Positions 33,477-41,788 of a DNA stretch of 64,000 nt are shown piece after piece (the stretch's first letter is position 1; each line of letters starts with the position of its first letter). A model generated the notes under the pieces. That model was given only the letters and a program-made list of their open reading frames with translations, had not been told where the DNA came from and did no database searches. Position numbers and translations under genes: made by a program. The stretch is from contig NZ_DLHN01000039.1 in NCBI RefSeq assembly GCF_002483235.1, positions 1 to 64,000 on the forward strand, given 5' to 3'. The stretch comes from Pedobacter glucosidilyticus. GTDB taxonomy: Bacteria > Bacteroidota > Bacteroidia > Sphingobacteriales > Sphingobacteriaceae.

Positions 33477-34031
33477 TTAGTCTTTTAAAGCACCTTGTTC
33501 TTTCATCAAATTCAACTCTTCAGGTTCTATCTTATTTACGATACCATAAGAAGGAACGCCTGCGATTTTGATTTCATCTAACAAATCAACAAAATTCTTA
33601 TAATTAGACTTATCTGTAGGTTTTAAAATCACCATCAATCCTTTTTTAGGATCTCCAGTTTGCGCTAAAACCTTTTTGTTGTTATCGATAAAAGCTTGAC
33701 GAATTCCGCTTTTCCCAAAGTTATCCACTGTAGGTGCAGTAGAACCCATAACGCCCATATACCAAACAATTTTATTGTCTGATCCTAAAAGAACGGTCAT
33801 GGTTCTAGAAGCTTTTACAGGCAATTCATCCTGCTGTTTATCATCCTTATCCGGCATGAACATATCCATTGCCTGTGGTTTAGCAAGGGTAGTGGTTAAC
33901 ATGAAGAAGGTTATCAATAAGAAGGCCAAATCCACCATCGCAGTTAAATCTACTCTGGTTGACATCTTTTTACTTCTTACTTTTTTCCCTTTCTTACCGC
34001 CACCCCCGCCGGAGGTATCTAATTCTGCCAT
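33477..34031 (-). CDS. exbD: ExbD/TolR-family biopolymer transport protein (second copy)
   Basis: 184 residues. A glycine/lysine-rich N-terminus (SGGGGGKKGKKVRSKKMS) precedes the conserved RVDLTAMVDLAFLLITFFMLTTTL helix with the proton-carrying aspartate in MVDLAFLL. A periplasmic domain follows. It lies 15 bases after another exbD-like gene; paired exbD genes are frequent in this phylum and may form a heteromeric complex with ExbB. Confidence 0.93.
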   Translation of the reverse strand: MAELDTSGGGGGKKGKKVRSKKMSTRVDLTAMVDLAFLLITFFMLTTTLAKPQAMDMFMPDKDDKQQDELPVKASRTMTVLLGSDNKIVWYMGVMGSTAPTVDNFGKSGIRQAFIDNNKKVLAQTGDPKKGLMVILKPTDKSNYKNFVDLLDEIKIAGVPSYGIVNKIEPEELNLMKEQGALKD

Positions 34032-34046
34032 TGCTGTAAGTTTTTA

Positions 34047-34655
34047 CTAGTTAAGTCCTTCTAAAGTGGTTACTAAACTAAATTTATTAATGTTTTGTTC
34101 TTGTAGTATGTCTACTACTTTCCTTATCGTAGGATATTCTTCATTAGAGTCTCCTTTGATAGTGAATCTTAATTCTTGACCATGAAGCTCTTTTGTAGCG
34201 TATCTGGCTTGTAAAATCCACTGGTGTAACTCATTGTTTGTAGAATCCATAGGAATTCCTGGCTGATTTAAATTGTTACGCTCGGCACCATTTAAAGCAA
34301 TAAATTGTTTTAAATTGGCCATAGGTACACCAAAAGACTCCACAAGCGCAAATCGCTTTTTCTCTTCGTCGGTGAAAGTAACCTTATATTCTTCAGCCAT
34401 TCTCTCTAAAGCTCTCATCCTTACATCTTGGCCAACAACTCCAAAAAACACTTTTCCTTGTCCTACAGTTAGCATAGAAATATCGCTATCTGGCAACTTA
34501 ATAGTTACGGTAGAAGAAGGGGTGTCTACCGGAAGTGGTTCCGGCTGTCTAGCTGTTGCCGTCAATATAAAGAAAGTAAGCAATAGGAACGCCACATCAC
34601 ACATGGCGGTCATATCTATTGCGGTACTCTTTCTTTTAATTTTTACTTTTGGCAT
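34047..34655 (-). CDS. exbD: ExbD/TolR-family biopolymer transport protein (first copy)
   Basis: 202 residues. The single helix AIDMTAMCDVAFLLLTFFILTATA carries the conserved aspartate in CDVAFLL. The longer periplasmic domain ends with RFTIKGDSNEEYPTIRKVVDILQEQNINKFSLVTTLE, typical of ExbD. It lies 80 bases downstream of exbB. It shares the helix motif but little else with the second copy, so this looks like an old divergence rather than a recent duplication. Confidence 0.93.
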   Translation of the reverse strand: MPKVKIKRKSTAIDMTAMCDVAFLLLTFFILTATARQPEPLPVDTPSSTVTIKLPDSDISMLTVGQGKVFFGVVGQDVRMRALERMAEEYKVTFTDEEKKRFALVESFGVPMANLKQFIALNGAERNNLNQPGIPMDSTNNELHQWILQARYATKELHGQELRFTIKGDSNEEYPTIRKVVDILQEQNINKFSLVTTLEGLN

Positions 34656-34735
34656 CTTCTTAAATTTTAATAATTAGTGTTTTACTTTATTAATACCATT
34701 GCTTTTAAGTTTTAAAAGCGTGTATCACTAATTTA

Positions 34736-35563
34736 TTATTTATGAGTTGCAGCGTAAGTTTGTACAATTGAGAATCCTGCTTCGTCAATTGAATAAGTTA
34801 AGCTATCAATTTTAGAAGTAAAGAAGTTGTAAGAAATAATAGCTAAAGTAGAAGTACCAATACCTGTAGCTGTATTAATTAACGCCTCAGAGATACCGTT
34901 TGCTAAAGCTGCTTGATCCGGAGCACCAGAAGTTGCCAACGCACCGAAAGCTTTAATCATACCTACAACTGTTCCTAACAAACCAGCAAGTGTACCAATT
35001 GATACCAATGTTGCAATTACAGTTAAGTTTTGCTCTAACATTGGCATTTCTAATGAAGTAGCTTCTTCAATATCTTTTTGGATAGCTAAACATTTTTGTT
35101 CTGTATCCATAGAAGAATCCATTTCTACTTCTTTGTATTTTAAAAGACCTGATTTAATTACCGCTGCAACAGATCCTTTTTGTTTGTCGCACTCAGAAAT
35201 TGCACTTTCTACATTGTTAGAAGATAAAAACTGTTGTACTTTTTTAACGAAAGCATCAACGTTACCATTTCCTGCTGCTTTGCTGATTACAAAGAAACGT
35301 TCGATAGAAAATACGATTACCATTAAAAACATACCCATTAGGAAAGGTACGATAATTCCACCTTTATAAACCATACCGAAATAGTTTCCTGGAAGTGGGT
35401 GGTTAGCCGGGTCTCCACCTTCAAAGTTTGCTGGATTTCCCATAACAAATAAATAAAGTCCCCATGCAATAGCTATACAAATAACGATAGCTAATCCTGC
35501 GAAAATACTTGAACCGCCTGATTTCTCTTTCTTAGCTGTACTTGGTTTTGGTGCGTTTGCCAT
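34736..35563 (-). CDS. exbB: ExbB/TolQ/MotA-family proton channel protein
   Basis: 275 residues. A first hydrophobic segment (IFAGLAIVICIAIAWGLYLFV, about 19-40) is followed by the MotA/TolQ/ExbB core: GIIVPFLMGMFLMVIVFSIERFFVI, TLVSIGTLAGLLGTVVGMIKAFGAL and ALINTATGIGTSTLAIISYNFF. It forms the inner-membrane proton channel with ExbD and powers TonB. It is the first gene of the operon and has a good promoter about 70-100 bases upstream. Confidence 0.94.
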   Translation of the reverse strand: MANAPKPSTAKKEKSGGSSIFAGLAIVICIAIAWGLYLFVMGNPANFEGGDPANHPLPGNYFGMVYKGGIIVPFLMGMFLMVIVFSIERFFVISKAAGNGNVDAFVKKVQQFLSSNNVESAISECDKQKGSVAAVIKSGLLKYKEVEMDSSMDTEQKCLAIQKDIEEATSLEMPMLEQNLTVIATLVSIGTLAGLLGTVVGMIKAFGALATSGAPDQAALANGISEALINTATGIGTSTLAIISYNFFTSKIDSLTYSIDEAGFSIVQTYAATHK

Positions 35564-35636
35564 TTTTGTTTTAATTTTTAGTTTTTGAATTAATTTTTAT
35601 GTGTGTTACTTGGTTTTATTTTGTATAGATGAATAA

Positions 35637-35666
35637 CAAATTTATCATTTATCCTTTAATATCAAA
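35637..35666 (-). promoter_or_regulatory. Promoter of the exbB-exbD-tonB operon
   Basis: On the minus strand TTTG (35666-35663), an 18-base spacer and TAAATTTG (35644-35637) match the Bacteroidota consensus TTTG-N18/19-TAnnTTTG. It predicts a leader of about 65 bases before the exbB ATG at 35563. This is the best two-box promoter I found in the window. Confidence 0.75.
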
Positions 35667-35742
35667 TCTTTTGCCACATCATTTACGATTAAAATTTTGT
35701 TAACCTTCTTCAGCAGATTCTGGATTTCTATTAACGCAATTT

Positions 35743-35771
35743 TAAAAAAAAATTGTCCTCATGAGGACAAT
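35743..35771 (-). terminator. Intrinsic terminator of the lipid kinase / eIF1-like operon
   Basis: A perfect 20-base palindrome (half-site ATTGTCCTCA, 35752-35771), followed on the minus strand by a run of nine T. It lies about 165 bases after the stop codon at 35938. Confidence 0.8.
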
Positions 35772-35937
35772 ACAAATGCAATTAAAACTATTTTTATTTA
35801 AAAATGCAAATTAAGAACAAAAAATTAACATTAGCTTCATATACAAAATGGTAAATAATACAGTTTTACTGGTGCATATTATTAACAAGTTCCTAATGAT
35901 TTCAATAATTCGTGTTGAAACTTGTAATTTTTTGGGG

Positions 35938-36294
35938 CTATCCGCCAATTCTTTTCACTTTATAGCCTTCTTTCAAAAGAATTTCAATTATTTTTTGTCT
36001 GAAGTCTCCTTGTACTAAAATCTCTCCATCTTTTACGGTTCCGCCTACGCCACATTTGGTTTTTAACATCTTACCTAACAAATTCAAATCATCATCATGA
36101 CCTACAAAACCTGTAATTAAAGTTACCGCTTTACCACCCCTTTGTTTTTTATCTAACTGTACTCTTAAATCCTGATGCTTATTTGCTAATGTTTCTTTTA
36201 CTGCTTCTTCGGGTGCTTCATAAACATGATCTGGATTGGTTGAAAAAACTATACCATCGAAGCTATTGAATTTTTTAGACTTTTTAGTACTCAT
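35938..36294 (-). CDS. SUI1/eIF1-like translation factor (YciH family)
   Basis: 118 residues. The C-terminal 75 residues are the SUI1 domain: VQLDKKQRGGKAVTLITGF, LGKMLKTKCGVGGTVKDGEILVQGDFRQKIIEILLKEGYKVKRIGG. This family is homologous to eukaryotic eIF1 and has been proposed to affect start-codon fidelity in bacteria. The N-terminal 40 residues are variable. It follows the lipid kinase gene by 4 bases. The E. coli homologue is yciH; I give no symbol because naming in this phylum varies. Confidence 0.9.
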   Translation of the reverse strand: MSTKKSKKFNSFDGIVFSTNPDHVYEAPEEAVKETLANKHQDLRVQLDKKQRGGKAVTLITGFVGHDDDLNLLGKMLKTKCGVGGTVKDGEILVQGDFRQKIIEILLKEGYKVKRIGG

Positions 36295-36298
36295 AATT

Positions 36299-37171
36299 TT
36301 AAACTAATAAAGTTAACGATAAAGGCTTAACACCTATAGCTATCTCTTTTGGAAAAAATAAAGGTTCTCCATCAATATGTACCGGACCATCTGTAGCTCT
36401 GGTGATTTTTATATCTCTACCTCTATAAATATCAACATAATTAGAAGTATGGGTCAATTTAGTAAACATCCTGTATGCCAGCAAAGGAAACTTATAAACC
36501 GGAAACGGCTTTATCACACAAACATCTAATAAACCATCATTTAAGGAGGCAAAAGGAGCTATATGTGCATTATTACCATATTGAGAAGAATTAGCTACGC
36601 TTATCATAAAAGCATTTTCTTGATAAACTTTTCCATCAACACTAATTTCATAAGCCTGCGCATGGTATTGAGATATTTCTTTAAAGGTAGATTGTATGTA
36701 TCCTTTAAATCCCCTATTCTTATCTTTTGCAAACAATGCACTGATATGAGCATCAAAACCAATACCTGCCATATTGAAGAATTTACGCTCGTTAAAAGTT
36801 CCCGAATCTATCTTAACTGTTTTACAGATGTTAAGTCTTTGTATAGCTTTACGATTATCAAGCGGAATTTTTAATGTACGAGCCAAACCATTACCAGAAC
36901 CACAAGGGATTATGGCCATAGTTTTACCAGATGATTCTAAAGCAGATGCTACTTCATTAATGGTGCCATCGCCACCAACAGAGGCTACAACATCTATATG
37001 GGCAGCAACTGCCTCTGCTGCAATTTTGGTTGCATGTCCAGCATATTCCGTAAAAATGATTTCAGCATCATAGATGTTATGATCAAGATATTGATCTATG
37101 ATTGATGGTATAAAGGTTTTAACCTGCCCTCCTGAAATAGGATTTACAATAAAAAGAATCCTGCTTCTCAA
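36299..37171 (-). CDS. Diacylglycerol kinase-family lipid kinase (YegS/BmrU/DgkB type)
   Basis: 290 residues. The kinase core has FIVNPISGG at the N-terminus, the nucleotide-binding VASVGGDGTINEVASAL, and IIPCGSGNGLARTLKIP. The C-terminal beta domain contains NDGLLDVCVIKPFP and DGPVHIDGEPLFFP. Members phosphorylate diacylglycerol or related lipids; substrate choice cannot be deduced. It is divergent from metK across a 211-base region and forms an operon with the eIF1-like gene. Confidence 0.9.
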   Translation of the reverse strand: MRSRILFIVNPISGGQVKTFIPSIIDQYLDHNIYDAEIIFTEYAGHATKIAAEAVAAHIDVVASVGGDGTINEVASALESSGKTMAIIPCGSGNGLARTLKIPLDNRKAIQRLNICKTVKIDSGTFNERKFFNMAGIGFDAHISALFAKDKNRGFKGYIQSTFKEISQYHAQAYEISVDGKVYQENAFMISVANSSQYGNNAHIAPFASLNDGLLDVCVIKPFPVYKFPLLAYRMFTKLTHTSNYVDIYRGRDIKITRATDGPVHIDGEPLFFPKEIAIGVKPLSLTLLV

Positions 37172-37237
37172 AACTTTAACCTAATTAAGTACATGGCTGC
37201 AAAGTAATTCTATTTTCTAAAAAAATAAAAATTGTTA

Positions 37238-37245
37238 TATCTTTG
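37238..37245 (+). promoter_or_regulatory. Promoter -7 box (TATCTTTG) for metK
   Basis: A TAnnTTTG match placed so that transcription would begin about 5-7 bases downstream, at the first base of the SAM-II riboswitch. That placement supports both features. A -33 TTTG is not evident. Confidence 0.65.
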
Positions 37246-37251
37246 CCACAT

Positions 37252-37316
37252 CAGGTGGAATGATTTGAGACGCTTTTAAAGCCAGGATTGCAACCACGTA
37301 AAAAAGTGCTAAAGCC
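37252..37316 (+). ncRNA. SAM-II riboswitch upstream of metK
   Basis: The leader contains the SAM-II consensus parts in order: GTGG (37255-37258), GATTTG, an inner loop with GCTTTT, then TTGCAACCACGT where CCAC (37294-37297) pairs with GTGG, an A-rich joint, and GTGCTAAAGC, whose GCTAAA forms the pseudoknot strand. It lies 66 bases upstream of the metK ATG. SAM-II aptamers are known from alphaproteobacteria and Bacteroidota and repress methionine and SAM genes when SAM is bound. Here they would give feedback control of SAM synthetase. A covariance-model search would settle it. Confidence 0.85.
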
Positions 37317-37382
37317 AAAATTGCTTTTACTATCAGCAGTCTTTTATCCTTCCTATTTTTTTGAATAATTAATTTATTAAAT

Positions 37383-38639
37383 ATGCCTTATTTATTTACA
37401 TCAGAATCTGTTTCTGAAGGTCATCCGGATAAAGTTGCAGACCAAATTTCCGATGCTTTAATTGATAATTTTTTAGCTTTTGATAAAGAATCAAAAGTGG
37501 CTTGTGAAACTTTAGTTACTACAGGTCAGGTAATTTTAGCTGGTGAGGTAAAATCTCAAACCTATTTAGATGTTCAAAAAATTGCTCGTGATGTGATTAG
37601 AAAAATTGGTTATACCAAATCTGAATATATGTTTGAGGCTAATTCTTGCGGTATACTTTCCGCTATTCATGAGCAATCTCAAGACATTAACCAAGGTGTA
37701 GACCGTTCTAAACCAGAAGAACAAGGGGCAGGAGACCAAGGTATGATGTTTGGTTATGCCACTAACGAAACAGAAAATTACATGCCTTTGGCTTTAGATA
37801 TTGCACACAAACTTTTAATAGAACTTGCCGCTTTAAGAAGAGAAAATAAAGAAATTACTTATTTGCGCCCGGATGCTAAATCTCAAGTAACTATTGAGTA
37901 TGATGACAATCATCAACCTATCAGAATAGATAGTATTGTGATATCAACACAACATGATGATTTTGACGAGGACGAAGCTATGCTGACAAAAATTAAATCG
38001 GACATGGTTCATATTCTGATTCCGAGAGTACAAAAGCAGCTAAAAGCCGAACTTCAAGCTTTATTTAATACTCAAATAAAATACCATATCAATCCTACTG
38101 GTAAATTTGTTATTGGTGGCCCACATGGTGACACAGGTTTAACAGGAAGAAAAATTATTGTTGATACTTATGGTGGTAAAGGTGCGCATGGTGGTGGTGC
38201 TTTCTCTGGCAAAGACCCATCTAAGGTAGACCGTTCTGCGGCTTATGCTACCCGCCATATTGCTAAAAACTTAGTTGCTGCAGGTGTGGCAGATGAAGTT
38301 TTAGTACAGGTATCTTATGCTATTGGTGTGGCAGAGCCTTGTGGTATTTTCATCAATACATACGGTACTGCTAAAGTTAATTTAACGGATGGCGAGATTG
38401 CTAAAAAAGTAGAGCAAGTTTTTGATATGCGCCCTTATTTTATAGAACAACGCCTAAAATTAAGAAATCCAATTTATGCTGAAACAGCTGCCTATGGCCA
38501 CATGGGACGTAAAAACGAAGTCGTTAAGAAAACTTTTACAGGTGCTAACGGGGAAGAGAAAACGCTTGAAGTAGAACTATTTACATGGGAGAAACTAGAT
38601 TTTGTTGACAAAGTAAAAGCAGCATTTGGTTTAGCTTAA
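37383..38639 (+). CDS. metK: S-adenosylmethionine synthetase
   Basis: 418 residues; makes SAM from methionine and ATP. Conserved motifs: SEGHPDKVADQISDA at the N-terminus, GAGDQGMMFGYATNE and GGPHGDTGLTGRKIIVDTYGG, followed by GGGAFSGKDPSKVDRSAAY. All are intact. The length is slightly above the 380-400 of E. coli because of the C-terminal extension (KNEVVKKTFTGANGEEKTLEVELFTWEKLDFVDKVK). Expression is probably controlled by the SAM-II riboswitch in its leader. It ends at a strong terminator and is transcribed alone. Confidence 0.97.
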   Translation: MPYLFTSESVSEGHPDKVADQISDALIDNFLAFDKESKVACETLVTTGQVILAGEVKSQTYLDVQKIARDVIRKIGYTKSEYMFEANSCGILSAIHEQSQDINQGVDRSKPEEQGAGDQGMMFGYATNETENYMPLALDIAHKLLIELAALRRENKEITYLRPDAKSQVTIEYDDNHQPIRIDSIVISTQHDDFDEDEAMLTKIKSDMVHILIPRVQKQLKAELQALFNTQIKYHINPTGKFVIGGPHGDTGLTGRKIIVDTYGGKGAHGGGAFSGKDPSKVDRSAAYATRHIAKNLVAAGVADEVLVQVSYAIGVAEPCGIFINTYGTAKVNLTDGEIAKKVEQVFDMRPYFIEQRLKLRNPIYAETAAYGHMGRKNEVVKKTFTGANGEEKTLEVELFTWEKLDFVDKVKAAFGLA

Positions 38640-38655
38640 AGCACCTATAAATGAC

Positions 38656-38693
38656 AAAAAGCCTTTCGTAAAAAAATACGAAAGGCTTTTTTT
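38656..38693. terminator. Bidirectional terminator between metK and the TonB-C gene
   Basis: Stem AAAAAGCCTTTCGTA (38656-38670) and its reverse complement (38677-38691) around a 6-base A loop, with A- and T-runs on both sides so it works on either strand. Confidence 0.9.
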
Positions 38694-38712
38694 ATTGTTA
38701 TACATACACAAT

Positions 38713-39249
38713 TTATTCTAATATTTCTTCTTCTAAACCCAACTCTTCTTTAAGCTGTTGCATAACGGCATCGTCCTGCTTATTGGTTTTAATTTGGTCT
38801 TTATTTTTATAATAATTGATGACAGAACTTTCTAAGCCTTTTCTGATTTTATAATAATTAATAGCTTCTTTGATACTAGCGGAAGTAACATTCTCACATT
38901 TAAAATCTTGCAAGTAGAAGCTTACTGGTATTACTAAACTTGTTCCTGCCTTTGGATTTTGCCATTTACCACTCGTTAATTTTATCAGCCTGATGGCTTC
39001 ATCATCTAAATCTATCCCTAAACCTTTCTCTACTTTTGGGTTTAGCACATTCCCTTGCTCATCTAACTGAAATTTCACAAAAATTTTTCCTTCTATACAG
39101 TGTGATTTAGAAAAATCAGGATATTTCATGTTTTCATTAATGAAATTTTCTAAAGCAACTTTACCTCCTTTGAAAGTAGGCACATCAGCAATAAAAAAAG
39201 AGCTTAGCAAAAGCAGTATGATATGTAAGTAATTCAAAATCATACTCAT
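38713..39249 (-). CDS. Secreted protein with a TonB C-terminal-like domain
   Basis: 178 residues. An N-terminal hydrophobic signal (LNYLHIILLLLSSFFIADV) is followed by a TonB_C-like domain: ALENFINENMKYPDFSKSHCIEGKIFVKFQLDEQGNVLNPKVEKGLG, then DDEAIRLIKLTSGKWQNP. There is no proline-rich spacer, so it is not a standard TonB. The C-terminal third is helical and charged (NYYKNKDQIKTNKQDDAVMQQLKEELGLEEEILE). Similar small proteins are common in Bacteroidota and are presumed periplasmic. The next gene upstream is an M23 peptidase, 27 bases away, which suggests an envelope role. Confidence 0.8.
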   Translation of the reverse strand: MSMILNYLHIILLLLSSFFIADVPTFKGGKVALENFINENMKYPDFSKSHCIEGKIFVKFQLDEQGNVLNPKVEKGLGIDLDDEAIRLIKLTSGKWQNPKAGTSLVIPVSFYLQDFKCENVTSASIKEAINYYKIRKGLESSVINYYKNKDQIKTNKQDDAVMQQLKEELGLEEEILE

Positions 39250-39276
39250 ATAACGTTTAAAAAATGAAAATTGTTG

Positions 39277-39966
39277 TTAAAAAGAAAAAACCAAATTAGG
39301 ATTAGGAATTTTAGCAAGCCACTGCTGTTTATCTGCAAAACGTACTACGCCAGGGTAATCTCCTTTTTTACCATCCATGTTACACATCAATTGGAAGTGT
39401 ACATGTGGTGGCCAAAATCCATTTTCTTCAAAAGTACCCATATAGCCTACAACCTGACCTTTCATAAGCTCTTGGCCTTCTGCTATTTGTTCAATATCCT
39501 TTAAAGACAAATGACCATAAAGCCCATAAAAAATAAATCCTTCTAATTGGTATTCGAGGATAATGGTAGCGCCGTAATCTCCAAAATTACTGTTAAAGGC
39601 AAAGCTATGCACCTTAGCATCCATAAAATTATAAACCGGAGTGTTTGGAGGTGCCCAAATATCTAAACCTAAATGCAATCTTCTTGCTTCGCTTTCATCA
39701 ATACCAAAATGGGGGCTTCTGGCATAAACCGTACGATGCTCAAAGTAACCGCCTATACCGTACTTAGCATTGGCTTTGGATAAGGTTTCATCTATATATT
39801 TCGAAAATAAAGCGGTATCTTTTAATAAGGATGCCGTTAACTGTGTATTGGAAGCCGTAAAATCAAGCGGTAAAAAATCTACTTTATGCTTATACTTAAC
39901 TAACGGATAAAAATCCTTTTGATGAGCTTTTAGTAGCTCGTTAATCTTATCAGCATTTGTAAGCAT
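39277..39966 (-). CDS. M23-family metallopeptidase
   Basis: 229 residues. The LytM/M23 domain lies at about residues 95-215, with zinc ligands in HLGLDIWAP (HxxxD) and the HVHF motif near WPPHVHFQL; FYGLYGHLS supplies another conserved histidine. M23 enzymes cleave peptidoglycan cross-links or act as LytM regulators. No signal peptide is apparent at the N-terminus (MLTNADKINELLKAHQKDFYPL), which is unusual for a cell-wall enzyme, so localisation is uncertain. It starts 9 bases after rbfA. Confidence 0.85.
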   Translation of the reverse strand: MLTNADKINELLKAHQKDFYPLVKYKHKVDFLPLDFTASNTQLTASLLKDTALFSKYIDETLSKANAKYGIGGYFEHRTVYARSPHFGIDESEARRLHLGLDIWAPPNTPVYNFMDAKVHSFAFNSNFGDYGATIILEYQLEGFIFYGLYGHLSLKDIEQIAEGQELMKGQVVGYMGTFEENGFWPPHVHFQLMCNMDGKKGDYPGVVRFADKQQWLAKIPNPNLVFSF

Positions 39967-39975
39967 CCCAAACCT

Positions 39976-40338
39976 TTATTCTGTATCTTCTTCTTTGCTT
40001 ATTTTGCTGAAAATTTTATCCATTCTATCCACATATTCGTTGGTATCATCTAAGAAAAAATCTAGTTGAGGAATACCTCTCACCTGATCTTTAATTTTCT
40101 TTCCTAACATATACCTAATTTCTGATGAGTGCGTTTTGATAGTGTTAATCGCTAAATTTGGATTTGGAGCATTAAAAAAACTTAAAAAAACACGGGCCAT
40201 TCCTAAATCGGCAGTAGCTCTAACTTTTGTTACTGTTATCATAACGCCAGGCAAAAAAGCAGCTGCATCTCTTTGAAAAATCTCCCCTAAATCTTTCTGT
40301 ATTACTCTTGCAAATTTTTGTTGTCTTTTCGATTCCAT
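39976..40338 (-). CDS. rbfA: 30S ribosome-binding factor RbfA
   Basis: 120 residues, normal for RbfA, which assists late 16S rRNA processing and cold adaptation. Conserved: RQQKFARVIQKDLGEIFQRD at the N-terminus, MITVTKVRATADLGMARVFLSFF, and SSEIRYMLGKKIKDQVRGIPQLDFFLDDT. It lies between hflX (64 bases upstream) and the M23 peptidase gene, all on the minus strand. Confidence 0.95.
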   Translation of the reverse strand: MESKRQQKFARVIQKDLGEIFQRDAAAFLPGVMITVTKVRATADLGMARVFLSFFNAPNPNLAINTIKTHSSEIRYMLGKKIKDQVRGIPQLDFFLDDTNEYVDRMDKIFSKISKEEDTE

Positions 40339-40402
40339 GTTTTCTTAATTTTTGTTTGGTTTTGCCCAACTCATCATCAGCTAAAAGGCCCCAATACTAT
40401 TT

Positions 40403-41605
40403 CTAATATAAGAAATTATTGTAGGGATAAATTTTTTCGTTTACCGCTTTTACTCTATGGTAAATAACATCTCTTAACTCGTCTACATTTTCTTTGGCTG
40501 TTGCCGATATAAATACTGCTGGACTGCTATTTTTAGCCATCCAACTATTTTTAAATTCTGCTAAACCCATGGTTGGTTTTTCTTCATCCTCTACCTCCCA
40601 ATCTTGCTCTACTTCTATAGGATTATAAGCATCAATTTTATTAAAAACCGTGATGGTTTCTTTATCAATAGCACCCAAATCTTTTAAAGTTTCATTTACG
40701 GTTTGCATGTGATCTTCAAAATTTGGATGCGAAATATCTACTACATGCATTAAAATATCGGCTTCACGTACTTCATCTAAAGTAGATTTAAAACATTCTA
40801 TTAAATGGTGTGGTAATTTTCTGATGAAACCTACCGTATCTGACATTAAGAAAGGCACATTCTCTAATACTACTTTTCTAACGGTGGTATCTAAAGTGGC
40901 AAATAGTTTGTTTTCTGCAAACACCTCTGATTTAGAAAGCATATTCATGATGGTAGATTTACCCACGTTTGTATAACCTACCAAAGCCACACGCACTAAT
41001 TCTTTACGATTTTTACGTTGGGTCTCGTTTTGCTTATCAATCTCTTTTAGGCGGTCTTTGAGTAAGGATATTTTTTCCTTAATCATCCTTCTATCACTCT
41101 CTATCTGCGTTTCACCAGGGCCACGCATACCAATACCACCTTTTTGTCTCTCCAAGTGGGTCCACATCCGCGTTAAGCGAGGTAATAAATATTGCAATTG
41201 AGCTAGTTCTACTTGTGTTTTAGCTTGAAAAGTTTGGGCTCTTCGGGCAAAAATATCTAAGATTAAATTGCTTCTATCAAGTACTTTAACCTTTAACTCG
41301 TTTTCTATATTACGTAATTGCATCGGCGAAAGCTCATCATCAAAAACAACAATATCTATCTCTTCTGCCTTAACATAAATTTGTATCTCTTCCAATTTAC
41401 CCGTTCCTACAAAAGTTGCCCTATCTGGCTTTTGCATTTTCTGGGTAAAAACTTTTTCTGTTACCCCACCGGCTGTATCAACTAAAAAAGCAAGCTCTTC
41501 AAGGTATTCCTTTTGCTGTAGTTCTGTGGTTCCGGGGGTAATAATACCTACTAAAACGGCTCTTTCGGGCTTTGGTGCGGTATCGTAAAATTTCTTTCTC
41601 GCCAT
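40403..41605 (-). CDS. hflX: Ribosome-associated GTPase HflX
   Basis: 400 residues. An N-terminal HflX domain (FVGTGKLEEIQIYVKAEEIDIVVFDDELSPMQLRNIE) is followed by the linker RGPGETQIESDRRMI and a Ras-like GTPase domain with G1 GYTNVGKST, G2/G3 LFATLDTT and MSDTVGFI, and G4 VFNKID. HflX splits stalled or stressed ribosomes into subunits. A TATCTTTG promoter box lies only about 9 bases before the ATG, which would give a nearly leaderless message. Confidence 0.95.
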   Translation of the reverse strand: MARKKFYDTAPKPERAVLVGIITPGTTELQQKEYLEELAFLVDTAGGVTEKVFTQKMQKPDRATFVGTGKLEEIQIYVKAEEIDIVVFDDELSPMQLRNIENELKVKVLDRSNLILDIFARRAQTFQAKTQVELAQLQYLLPRLTRMWTHLERQKGGIGMRGPGETQIESDRRMIKEKISLLKDRLKEIDKQNETQRKNRKELVRVALVGYTNVGKSTIMNMLSKSEVFAENKLFATLDTTVRKVVLENVPFLMSDTVGFIRKLPHHLIECFKSTLDEVREADILMHVVDISHPNFEDHMQTVNETLKDLGAIDKETITVFNKIDAYNPIEVEQDWEVEDEEKPTMGLAEFKNSWMAKNSSPAVFISATAKENVDELRDVIYHRVKAVNEKIYPYNNFLY

Positions 41606-41613
41606 ATTTTTTA

Positions 41614-41621
41614 CAAAGATA
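41614..41621 (-). promoter_or_regulatory. Promoter -7 box (TATCTTTG) of hflX, very close to the start codon
   Basis: A perfect TAnnTTTG on the minus strand 8 bases upstream of the hflX ATG. If used, the transcript would begin at or within a few bases of the start codon. No -33 element is visible. Confidence 0.5.
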
Positions 41622-41788
41622 CAATAAGCAAGCCATTTCGAGGTATTTTAGGAGAGCTAAGGCATGAAGAGGTATGTGATGAGGATTTAAAACTCTTAAG
41701 TACAAAAAGGATTAGAAATTATTGCTTAAATTTGATTTACAGTATTTTGACACTCAGGAAATAGAAATTTATGTAAAAAGGAACTATT

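Larger units (their letters stand above)
35564..35937. other. Intergenic region between exbB and the eIF1-like gene
   Basis: 374 bases without a supportable gene. It contains the exbB promoter (35637-35666), the terminator of the upstream lipid-kinase/eIF1-like operon (35743-35771), and about 165 AT-rich bases of probable 3' untranslated region in which I see nothing else. Confidence 0.7.

Noticed and set aside
34273..34677. 134-codon plus-strand frame opposite exbD
   Set aside because: It is the reverse of a conserved ExbD gene and shows no family motif.
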